Source: DYKG01 sp964596185 (GTDB taxonomy: Bacteria > Muiribacteriota > Ozemobacteria > Ozemobacterales > Ozemobacteraceae). Taken from it: a stretch of 64,000 bases of DNA. The stretch covers positions 1-64,000 of the forward strand of contig CAZQUE010000016.1 of the NCBI GenBank assembly GCA_964596185.1, in the 5' to 3' direction. The translations under genes were made by a program, and so were the position numbers. The notes below the pieces were generated by a model, which worked only from the letters and a program-made list of their open reading frames with translations, searched no databases and was not told where the DNA came from. Shown here in pieces: positions 35,709 through 43,186 of this stretch (positions within the stretch are counted from its first letter, which is position 1; the number at the start of each line of letters is the position of its first letter).

Positions 35709-36449
35709 ATGCAGCAACAGCTCATATACCTTTTTGCCTGCTTCATCATCGGCAGCATACCTTTAGGAGAACTTCTCAGTCGGATCAAAACCGGTAAGAG
35801 TTTAATTCTGGAAGGAAGCCGAACTACGGTTGCGCCGGCAAAAATGTTTGAGCTCCTTGGAATCCCGGCAGGAATTCTAGTCTGTCTGCTGGATTTTTTC
35901 AAAGGCTTCTTGACTTCCTTTCCCCTGGCAGTATGGGTGCTAGGGCCTGAACCTTACCACGCCTGGGGTCTGATAAGCCTCGGTGGCCTGCTAACCGTGG
36001 TCGGGCACTGCAATTCACCCTTTCTCGGCTTTAAAGGCGGGCGCGGGCTTGCGCCAACTTTTGGGGTGATGGCGACTTTGCTGCCTATTCCTGCAATTTT
36101 TGCATTTTTGATTGGGCTCTGGCTCGCATTCTGGGGACTATCGACCAAACCTGGAGCTTTGAGCGCCGCCGGAGCAATGCCACTGTTTTCCATCATCTGG
36201 GTTCTGGTGATAAAACCTCAGGAGCTGTTCTACCTTTATGTCGTCGCATTTATGTCCCTCTGGACTTTCTGGGAACACCGCGATGAATTGAAAAGCTATA
36301 TGGGCATAAAAGCTTCTACTTCACAAGATTCAAAAAATAAAGAAGAAGAATCATCAACAACAGAGCACCCTGATGAGTCATCATTAACCGGGGCCTCTGA
36401 ACTCCATCATGGCGAAATTGCTGATAACCGACCAGAAGGCGATCAATAA
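35709..36449 (+). CDS. PlsY-like glycerol-3-phosphate acyltransferase, divergent
   Basis: 246 residues with about five or six helices and the PlsY fold. The first motif is partly kept (GSIPLGELLSRIKTGK), but the expected GSGNxGATN reads GSRTTVAPA. The second motif is good (GHCNSPFLGFKGGRGLAP). A hydrophilic tail of about 45 residues, rich in Ser, Glu and Asp, follows residue 200 and is not usual. PlsY transfers acyl groups from acyl phosphate to glycerol 3-phosphate, the first step of phospholipid synthesis. The altered first motif makes a changed substrate or loss of activity possible. It begins 9 nt after rnfB and is probably read through from that operon. Confidence 0.7.
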   Translation: MQQQLIYLFACFIIGSIPLGELLSRIKTGKSLILEGSRTTVAPAKMFELLGIPAGILVCLLDFFKGFLTSFPLAVWVLGPEPYHAWGLISLGGLLTVVGHCNSPFLGFKGGRGLAPTFGVMATLLPIPAIFAFLIGLWLAFWGLSTKPGALSAAGAMPLFSIIWVLVIKPQELFYLYVVAFMSLWTFWEHRDELKSYMGIKASTSQDSKNKEEESSTTEHPDESSLTGASELHHGEIADNRPEGDQ

Positions 36450-36463
36450 GGACAAAATAGAAT

Positions 36464-37048
36464 TTATCTAGCCTTGGGGTCGAACTTTAGTTCAAGACGA
36501 TCATTGGCAACCACGGCCTTGAAACGTGAGAGGTCGCTCTGGTCGAGAAAAAGGTCCATGAAAAATTTTCGCGCATCAGGGGCGATTGCGTTATATGGTG
36601 GGCGCGGTTCTACTGCGACGCCAGCCAGGCGACGATTTCGGTCGAAATACATGGTGATCAGATAAACAGAAAGGCTCATGCGGCTGTATTTGCCGAAGGC
36701 GTAGGAATAATTTTTCGCACCATATTCACGAAGTCTTGTTTCAACCTGTTTAATCGGCTGGCCAAACATTCCCAGGCTTTCTTTCGGATCAGGGGCCTTC
36801 AAATGGTTGTCCATGTATGGGTCGAACTTGTTCACCCCACCAACTGCCGGCTGTTGCTGGGCCGGACGCTCTTCAGCTGCCACAGGTTTTTCGGCGGGCG
36901 CCTTTTCGGCAGCTGCGGCAGGCTGCGCTGCAGGTGCCGGTTGCGCCGCTGGTGGAAAGCCATTATATGGGATCTGCGCCATAACCTGCCTGGTGAGCAA
37001 ACCAGATAAAATTAGAGCTAGAAGAACTTTGCCGCTTTTTATTTTCAT
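36464..37048 (-). CDS. secreted hypothetical protein with Pro/Ala-rich segment
   Basis: 194 residues with a signal peptide (about 1-24), then a low-complexity stretch rich in Pro, Ala and Gln (about 30-75) and a compact C-terminal domain (about 85-194). I do not recognise the family. The domain has the segment YFDRNRRLAGVAVEPRPP and looks like a small periplasmic alpha/beta domain. It is convergent with the PlsY-like gene and divergent from the RseC homologue, splitting that gene from the rnf operon. Confidence 0.7.
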   Translation of the reverse strand: MKIKSGKVLLALILSGLLTRQVMAQIPYNGFPPAAQPAPAAQPAAAAEKAPAEKPVAAEERPAQQQPAVGGVNKFDPYMDNHLKAPDPKESLGMFGQPIKQVETRLREYGAKNYSYAFGKYSRMSLSVYLITMYFDRNRRLAGVAVEPRPPYNAIAPDARKFFMDLFLDQSDLSRFKAVVANDRLELKFDPKAR

Positions 37049-37100
37049 ATTTTTATCGTACTATATTTTTCAATAAAGTAATACCTGATAAGGAACATTT

Positions 37101-37568
37101 ATGAGCCTGCCTGGAAAAGTAATTCAAATCATTGGTGATGAGATTATCGTCGAAGTTTCCCCAAAACCTGAGTGTAATGGTTGCCACGCCTGTACTGGCC
37201 TCCTGGGAGGTGAAAAAAAGTCTTCGCCCCGCAAAATAACCGCCTTGAAAGGTGGTTTCTCTCCCAAAGAAGGTGATGAGGTTATTCTCGACATTAATCC
37301 AGGTGAGGGAAGTATTGCGGCAATCCTGGTTTTCGGCCTGCCGATGTTTTCTTTTTTTGCCGGTCTCTTTGCTGCACCATGGATATGTGATCTGCTGGGC
37401 ACTCAATTAACCGATCTTAGTCGTTTTATCAGTGCGATTGTTTTTCTTGCCATTGGCTTCATAATTCTTGCGTTGATATCCAGAACCAGAAGTGCGCGTA
37501 AACTTAGCCTAAAAGTCGTCGAGATAGTCGAACCCGGCACGCAAAAAGGTAGCTCCTGTCAATTTTAA
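37101..37568 (+). CDS. rseC: RseC/MucC family protein
   Basis: 155 residues. A Cys-rich N-terminal domain has the motif CNGCHACTGLLGG (about 26-38), and two membrane helices follow (about 73-93 and 107-127). This is the layout of RseC, called SoxR-reducing-system or Rnf-associated protein, which in E. coli is co-transcribed with rsx/rnf-type genes. The Cys cluster may bind iron-sulfur. Its position 1.4 kb after rnfB fits a role with the Rnf complex, although a reversed gene lies between. Confidence 0.85.
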   Translation: MSLPGKVIQIIGDEIIVEVSPKPECNGCHACTGLLGGEKKSSPRKITALKGGFSPKEGDEVILDINPGEGSIAAILVFGLPMFSFFAGLFAAPWICDLLGTQLTDLSRFISAIVFLAIGFIILALISRTRSARKLSLKVVEIVEPGTQKGSSCQF

Positions 37569-37765
37569 ATTCTGAACCGAGAGCAACCCATAAATCCTGA
37601 TAATTTGCCTTAAGTTCTTCTGGGCATGCTTCCCGGCGCCTTTTTTTCCTGATAATGCTTACAGACACAAACGCTCCGGGGTGATAGCGGCTTTGCCATA
37701 GAATAAAACCACACCGGTTTGACATATTAGAGAGGCTCCGGGCTGTTTTTCACAAGAACAAGAAT

Positions 37766-37799
37766 AAAAAAAAGGTCCCCGGTTTAAAATGCCGGGGAC
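37766..37799 (-). terminator. minus-strand intrinsic terminator without an obvious gene
   Basis: GTCCCCGG (37775-37782) and CCGGGGAC (37792-37799) form an 8-bp GC-rich stem. The eight A residues at 37766-37773 read as a T-run on the minus strand. The nearest minus-strand gene already has its own terminator at 38515, so this one may end an unannotated transcript. Confidence 0.75.
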
Positions 37800-37888
37800 A
37801 AAGTGAGAGGATCTTTTGAGAGGATACTTGAAGTCATCTGAGAGACGACTAAATTTATAAAAGAGCTTTCCGGATCATGCAATAAATG

Positions 37889-38004
37889 TGCTGTGACCGT
37901 ATTGTGTTCTGTATTTTGTCAGAGGGGTGAATTCTACGTGAATAAGAGATTGATATCTGGTTGGCTGTTAGGGCATATTTTGCAGTGACTTTTGCTGTGA
38001 CCGT
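37889..38004 (+). repeat. direct repeat of a 12-mer
   Basis: TGCTGTGACCGT occurs at 37889-37900 and again at 37993-38004, and both copies continue with a T-rich segment ending in TTGT. The spacing is 104 bp. These may be paired binding sites. Confidence 0.5.
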
Positions 38005-38514
38005 TTTGTAACACAGTTGTAATTTTACTGTTAACGATCCGGAAAACACTTTTTACGTTTTTCAAAGAGCGACATTTATATTAGAGCAATAAACGTGCCA
38101 ACTTTAAAAGGGCTGATTTTGCCATATTTTACACTTTTTCATGGGTAACTTTTTCCACTTGTGTGATTTTTTCACACACCCCGCAACCCTCTTAATTATG
38201 ATTAAACCACATTTTATATTTATCCGCAAGGGTTTAAAGGTTTTTTCGCTCTAGTTTGTGATTTTTTTCCCAAACCTATGATTTTTGTGCGGTTTTTTCA
38301 CCTGTGTTTTTTTTCACGCACAATCTAAACTTTTCTAAAGGAACTGTTACAAAAAAATCTGGTCAGCCAGCAACCGCCCCGAAACATAGATATAAGCGGG
38401 CAAATCCTTGAGCTTGTCCCTGCTACCGCTAAAAAAGGAATCAACCCATGAGCCGCAAAAGCTCCGGGCGATAAGAGTCGTTTGGGATGCAACGAATCCA
38501 GGCAAAACTGGGTT

Positions 38515-38548
38515 AAAAAAGGCGGCTGCCCTAAACAGGACAGCCGCC
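38515..38548 (-). terminator. intrinsic terminator of the lipoprotein gene
   Basis: GGCGGCTG (38521-38528) pairs with CAGCCGCC (38541-38548). The A-run at 38515-38520 reads as T on the minus strand, 27 bp beyond the stop codon. Confidence 0.9.
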
Positions 38549-38574
38549 TTGATTCTTTAAGCTAATGCAAAGCT

Positions 38575-41500
38575 TTATTCGAACTGAACGAGCCACCAGT
38601 CATAAGAACTAGAATTGGTTCTCAGCGTATCAAGGTCATAATCGGTAGAATTGGTGTTTCCAACTGTTGTCAAAACACCGTCCTTGAAAACGATAGACCT
38701 GAAGGCTTCTGAACCGCCGCCGCCGAAGTTTTTCTCCCAGTTAAGGACTGCTCCGGTCGGATCGAGTCTGAACAGCCAGGAGTCTTCATTCTGGTAAAAG
38801 CTGCTAACGTCGCCGCCACTTGAGCCACAATACCCGGCAACGACGACACTGTAATCGGGAAGGAACTGAACATCATAGCCCTTGTCGGCATAAGAACTGC
38901 CCATAGCTCTTTGCCAGGCAGCAGTTCCATTGACATTCATTTTCATTACAAACACATCAGTCATGCCGTGGAACCCTGACACAGCGCTTGAGCCCGTTTC
39001 ACCGGTCACCAGCAGGCTACTGCCATCGTATATGCAGGCATAAGCGATATCACTGCCACTGCCGCCGAAAGAATACTGACCGAGCAAATTGCCAAAATTC
39101 GCATCGGACGATGTATCAAGCTTAACAACCCAGACGTCATTGCCGCCAAGAGCATCGGCCGCTAGTCGGTCACCATTTGCTGATGCCGAACTACCAGCGA
39201 CAAAAAGGAAGTTTCCGCCGGGTTCGACTGCTATCGAAGTTCCCTGATCGCTCAGATCGCCTCCAAACGCCTGCTGCCAGACAATATCACCATTGTCATG
39301 ATCGAGTCGCATTACCCACATATCACTGTAGCTCGAGCTATTGTAATGCATGTTGGTGGTGCTCAAATCGCCGTCATTTGAAAAAGTCCGCCCTGCCACA
39401 ACCAGACCCGGCGCCGGAAAGACAATTTTTTCAACGGCAAATCCATCTTCAGCATTGGCACCGCCGTAGCTTCTTACCCAGTTAAACACCCCTGAAGAGC
39501 TTACGCTAAGCACGAAAAGGTCAAAGCTGGAACCGTGAGAAGTCGTGATGGTGCCGCTGGTAGAATTGGTGCTACCAACGATTATAAAGTTTCCATTGTC
39601 GGCTTCAACGACATCGGCCACGATTTCACGACCTGCGCCACCATGAACTGACTGCCAGCTGATTGCCCCATTTGCATCAATTTTCATAACCCAGACATCG
39701 GAATTATATGAGCTGGTGCCTTCGTATGTGCCTGTGACATCGCCGTCGCCGCCCGATACGTGACCGACTACAAGAAATCCACCGTCAGAAGTGGGAATAA
39801 TTTTCTCTGCCGACTCATAAATGCCATCGGCACCTGACGTTGCTCCATACACCTTCTGCCATTTAATTGTCGGCGCAACTGCATATTTGTCGACAACCTT
39901 AAGGGTAAAGGTCAAGTTAGAGATTGAGTTGCCAATGCTGTCATAAACGCTGACCACAACGACGTAGTCGCCAAGAGCCGAATCGGTAGAACCGGTTATG
40001 TAACCGTCGCTATCCAGGGTTAAGCCTCCTGGCAGAGATTGGCTGAAGTTATAAGTGTAAGGAGGTTTGCCGCCAAGAATTAACTGCTGGCTGTACGGAG
40101 TCTGAAATGGAACTTCATCAAGTGTGCCAAGGTCATTTGTTGTAAGGTTTCCAACAACTTCCATGCTGAACGATTTGCTTACCGTCTTTCCGGTGGAATC
40201 CGCAGCAACGATGGTAAAAGTGTAGGTATCGGCAGTAGCTGGAATGCCGGTGATCTTGAGATCTGTCTGGTCGAGGGTCAAATTGCCAGGCAAGGTCGAA
40301 CCTGACTGCAGACTGATATTCAGCGGCGCAATTCCGCCAATAACTGCCAGCGGCATATCATACTGTTTGGTAACGGTTCCAGGCAATAGATCGGTTGCAC
40401 CAATAGTCAACTCAGGCCCAATGGCCAACTGAAATTCCCGGGTAATGAAATTTCCGTTATAATCAGTAACTTCAACGAGTAAGGTGTAGAGACCCGGACT
40501 GTTTAAATTATCTGGAGTTCCGGTAATGCCATCCTGTGAAAAAATCAAGCCTGTCGGAAGAATTTGACCGCCTGGTAAACCAAAGGTATAAGGTGTCGTC
40601 CCTCCTGAGACCAGTGTTTGATCATAACTGCTGCCAATAGCAGCAAGAGGCAAAGGACTGGCAGCAACGAAGACTGGTAGATTGGTATTTGAAGGAACAA
40701 TGGTAATTGAAAACGCCTGACTAATTGTGTAGCCGTTATCATCAGTAAACTCGATGGTGAACTCGACGTCACCGGCTTGAGATGGCTGGCCATAAAGAGT
40801 TCCGGCACTGATGTTCATACCAGCCGGCAAATTTCCTGAAAGCAAACGATAAGTGTATGGCTCCTGGCCACCGGAAACCAGAACGGTTTCGTAATCACTA
40901 TCCACCATAGCGTTAGACAAAGTCGGCAGTGCAGCAAAAGCAAAAGCCGCAGGTGGTGGCGTATTACCATCGTCAAGAGGTGCGACCATCGTATTATTTA
41001 CCAATGCAGAATAAAGCAGATGAATATAGGTAGCCGCGCCGTTTCCGTCCCATTCTACCTGGGCAACCAGACCAACGTTGCTTTGGTAAAGATTGCTGGC
41101 ATACATTTCCTGAGTCTGGCCAGCAGGAACAGAGTTAAGAAAGCGAACATAAGCATCGACCTGATAAGCATCGAAAGGACCGGCAAAAGTCTGAATGCTG
41201 ATTTTTCTTGCCAGGCGACTGGCCAGAAAAATCTGATAGGTGTTGCCATCGGCCCACTGAACGGTTACGGTCTGAGTAGCAATTTCACCGATCGCCGGAG
41301 CGGCACTCAGGTATTTAACCGCTTCACCTGAGTTAAAATTACCGGTGCCATAGATATAAAGCCCCTGGTCGCTGGCATAGCCAACCCTGTGATCTCCCAC
41401 CGGCTGGGTAAAAATGTCGATGAACATACCGCGAATGGACGTGACCGAAGTTGGATTTGAATTGTAATAGGCCTCCTGAAGCTTGTGCCACGAATCAGTG

Positions 41501-42201
41501 GTCTTCAGCGCTGTCAAAGTATCTGAATAGTTACTTAAATTGAAATAATATGAAGTCGACTGGGAGCTGAATTCCATTTCATAAACAGATCGAGAATCCA
41601 GAGAGACTGGATCATCAGGAATTGAACCGATTACCATCATCGGCGAGGTGATAGAGTCTGAATAGTTGGCCGGAATGACAATGCTTTTCCAAGAGTTACC
41701 CCGCTGAAGTGGCAACAATGAAGAAGCAGTTACGACATCGGTAGCGTCTCCGGAGAATTGTATCGTTTCGATGAACCATTGTCCGTCAATTTTCACCAGT
41801 TCGAAATCAACTCGAAAAGTTCTGCCGCTGAAATCCTTAATTGCGTAAGCCTTGGCAAAATCATCAGTTACCTGATTTATGCCATCGTGGGGTACAGTGA
41901 AATAATGAGCATAGTTGTCGTTGGCATCATTGATATCAGAACCGAAGTCCCATATTTTAAGAGTACAGATCGATTCACTGCAGCCAGTTTGAGCTTTCAA
42001 GGTTGGCGAAAAAAAAGCCTGAGGGTCACCGGCTCGCAGAGACTGGAAAAACCCGTTAAGGGTGCTCGATATTCCCACCGTGTCGACCTGGCTGACGCCA
42101 ACTGATTGCGACCCGCCGCCGCATCCGGTGCTCAATGCAATTCCGGCAAGAACAAACAATCCAAACAAAAAGGTAAAGCTCTTCAATCTAATCAGGTACA
42201 T
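38575..42201 (-). CDS. large lipoprotein with four putative-Ig repeats and a seven-repeat propeller
   Basis: About 1208 residues. A lipoprotein signal ends in LSTGC, giving an acylated Cys near residue 27, so it should be anchored in the outer membrane or at the surface. The N-terminal part (about 35-420) is unrecognised. Four cadherin/putative-Ig (He_PIG) repeats of about 90 residues follow, each with a G-G-x-x-P-Y or similar turn and an LP-G-L-turn. The C-terminal 430 residues hold seven repeats, each opening with W-(Q/V/E)-x-x-x-G-G and closing with WVMKID-like strands. That fits a seven-bladed beta propeller of SBBP type. GGAG 6 nt before the ATG at 42201 decides the start against 42228. 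A surface-binding or adhesive role is inferred. Confidence 0.82.
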   Translation of the reverse strand: MYLIRLKSFTFLFGLFVLAGIALSTGCGGGSQSVGVSQVDTVGISSTLNGFFQSLRAGDPQAFFSPTLKAQTGCSESICTLKIWDFGSDINDANDNYAHYFTVPHDGINQVTDDFAKAYAIKDFSGRTFRVDFELVKIDGQWFIETIQFSGDATDVVTASSLLPLQRGNSWKSIVIPANYSDSITSPMMVIGSIPDDPVSLDSRSVYEMEFSSQSTSYYFNLSNYSDTLTALKTTDSWHKLQEAYYNSNPTSVTSIRGMFIDIFTQPVGDHRVGYASDQGLYIYGTGNFNSGEAVKYLSAAPAIGEIATQTVTVQWADGNTYQIFLASRLARKISIQTFAGPFDAYQVDAYVRFLNSVPAGQTQEMYASNLYQSNVGLVAQVEWDGNGAATYIHLLYSALVNNTMVAPLDDGNTPPPAAFAFAALPTLSNAMVDSDYETVLVSGGQEPYTYRLLSGNLPAGMNISAGTLYGQPSQAGDVEFTIEFTDDNGYTISQAFSITIVPSNTNLPVFVAASPLPLAAIGSSYDQTLVSGGTTPYTFGLPGGQILPTGLIFSQDGITGTPDNLNSPGLYTLLVEVTDYNGNFITREFQLAIGPELTIGATDLLPGTVTKQYDMPLAVIGGIAPLNISLQSGSTLPGNLTLDQTDLKITGIPATADTYTFTIVAADSTGKTVSKSFSMEVVGNLTTNDLGTLDEVPFQTPYSQQLILGGKPPYTYNFSQSLPGGLTLDSDGYITGSTDSALGDYVVVVSVYDSIGNSISNLTFTLKVVDKYAVAPTIKWQKVYGATSGADGIYESAEKIIPTSDGGFLVVGHVSGGDGDVTGTYEGTSSYNSDVWVMKIDANGAISWQSVHGGAGREIVADVVEADNGNFIIVGSTNSTSGTITTSHGSSFDLFVLSVSSSGVFNWVRSYGGANAEDGFAVEKIVFPAPGLVVAGRTFSNDGDLSTTNMHYNSSSYSDMWVMRLDHDNGDIVWQQAFGGDLSDQGTSIAVEPGGNFLFVAGSSASANGDRLAADALGGNDVWVVKLDTSSDANFGNLLGQYSFGGSGSDIAYACIYDGSSLLVTGETGSSAVSGFHGMTDVFVMKMNVNGTAAWQRAMGSSYADKGYDVQFLPDYSVVVAGYCGSSGGDVSSFYQNEDSWLFRLDPTGAVLNWEKNFGGGGSEAFRSIVFKDGVLTTVGNTNSTDYDLDTLRTNSSSYDWWLVQFE

Positions 42202-42274
42202 AACAGACTCCAGGTATCTAATTCTCAATTTTGGTGAATTCTACCACAGAATCAACAAATTTTCCTGAAGAAAT

Positions 42275-43054
42275 CTAATTCTGCTGCAAAAAGGTCTGAA
42301 TAATTCCGACAACTTTTTCTCTGATTTCCGCGTCGGAAATGGTATCAGCAATCATCTTCAAAAAGCCTCGAGCGACAAACTCTTTTCTTGAATGGTCGAA
42401 ATTCAGATCAAAAACCCAGGCCAGCTGCAAAATTTTGAAATCGTTGAGGTTTTTAAGATCGGCGCTGTTGATTATTCGACCAGCAACAAGATCGGCAAAA
42501 ACTTTTTCACTGACCTTGTTTTCATCAGGCAGGTGTAGTTCAATAGCAGGATTGCGCTCAAATCTACTTCGCTTGTAATAATCGGTTACCACCTTCCAGA
42601 TGTCGAGTTTGTCTGCATCACGAAGCAATTTGGCCAGAAGCAGTTCATTTTCGGTCAGTTCATTGGAAATCGCCGCACGATTGTGGTTTGCAATCGCCAT
42701 CTTTATCAGCCGCCGGCTGTTTTCAGAAAGATCTTCTAGCAGCTCGAGGCGGTCGATGATTTTCAGGCCAAGCTCCGCATGATTTTCTGAATGTTTATCA
42801 ACAAAGGTTTTATAAGTTTTGTATTGCTCGAATCGGCCGATATCATGAAACAGGGCCGACATTTCTGCTGCGCGGGCCAGATCATCGGCTAATTCAATGC
42901 TCCGGCAGAGCTCGGCCATTTCCTTGCAAACGCGGTAGGTATGTTCCTGTTTCAAAAGAATGTTCTGGTCAAATTCCCGCTCATTAATGAGAAAGCTCTG
43001 GGTATATTCGCCGAACCAGGATTTTGAATTTTCCAGAAATTGCTGGCTGACCAT
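42275..43054 (-). CDS. HD domain phosphohydrolase
   Basis: 259 residues. Metal-binding His near residue 39 (EHTYRV), the HD pair in ALFHDIGRF near residue 71, and a further His in AIANHNRAA near 125 outline the HD fold. LLRDADKLDIWKVV near residue 150 contains the last Asp. Such proteins hydrolyse nucleotides or other phosphoesters; the substrate is unknown. It is transcribed toward the lipoprotein gene with 73 bp between them and is divergent from the gamma-glutamyltransferase gene. Confidence 0.85.
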   Translation of the reverse strand: MVSQQFLENSKSWFGEYTQSFLINEREFDQNILLKQEHTYRVCKEMAELCRSIELADDLARAAEMSALFHDIGRFEQYKTYKTFVDKHSENHAELGLKIIDRLELLEDLSENSRRLIKMAIANHNRAAISNELTENELLLAKLLRDADKLDIWKVVTDYYKRSRFERNPAIELHLPDENKVSEKVFADLVAGRIINSADLKNLNDFKILQLAWVFDLNFDHSRKEFVARGFLKMIADTISDAEIREKVVGIIQTFLQQN

Positions 43055-43186
43055 TGGTCTTCTCCGATTTTTGCCTGTTTCTTGATTTAATGTCTGATGG
43101 ATTGTAGCATTAAAACTGGATTTTACTCTTTTGTCCGGCAGGTTACAACCGTAATCTTAGGTAATGGCCGATTGCCGGGGAAAAAA

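Larger units (their letters stand above)
37569..38514. other. gene-free T-rich, hairpin-rich stretch
   Basis: About 945 bp with no convincing gene. A GTG frame on the minus strand (37855-38049, 64 codons) lacks a ribosome binding site and any family look. Three hairpins with T-rich loops follow each other: GTGTGA/TCACAC (38161-38166, 38172-38177), GTTTG/CAAAC (38254-38258, 38271-38275) and TTGTGCG/CGCACAA (38285-38291, 38317-38323). TTATCCGCA at 38220-38228 is one mismatch from a DnaA box. The stretch is bounded by two minus-strand terminators. Candidate uses are a small RNA, a regulatory leader or a protein-binding DNA site. Confidence 0.5.

Noticed and set aside
37855..38049. 64-codon minus-strand frame starting at GTG, followed by a terminator 55 bp downstream
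   Set aside because: No ribosome binding site, composition follows the AT-rich background and no domain or signal is seen. It is mentioned only as part of the gene-free stretch.
38141..38240. Possible replication origin: near-DnaA box TTATCCGCA, a TTTTCCACT segment and T-rich DNA
   Set aside because: Only one near match, no cluster of boxes, and none of the usual origin neighbours (dnaA, dnaN, gidA, rpmH) in the window.
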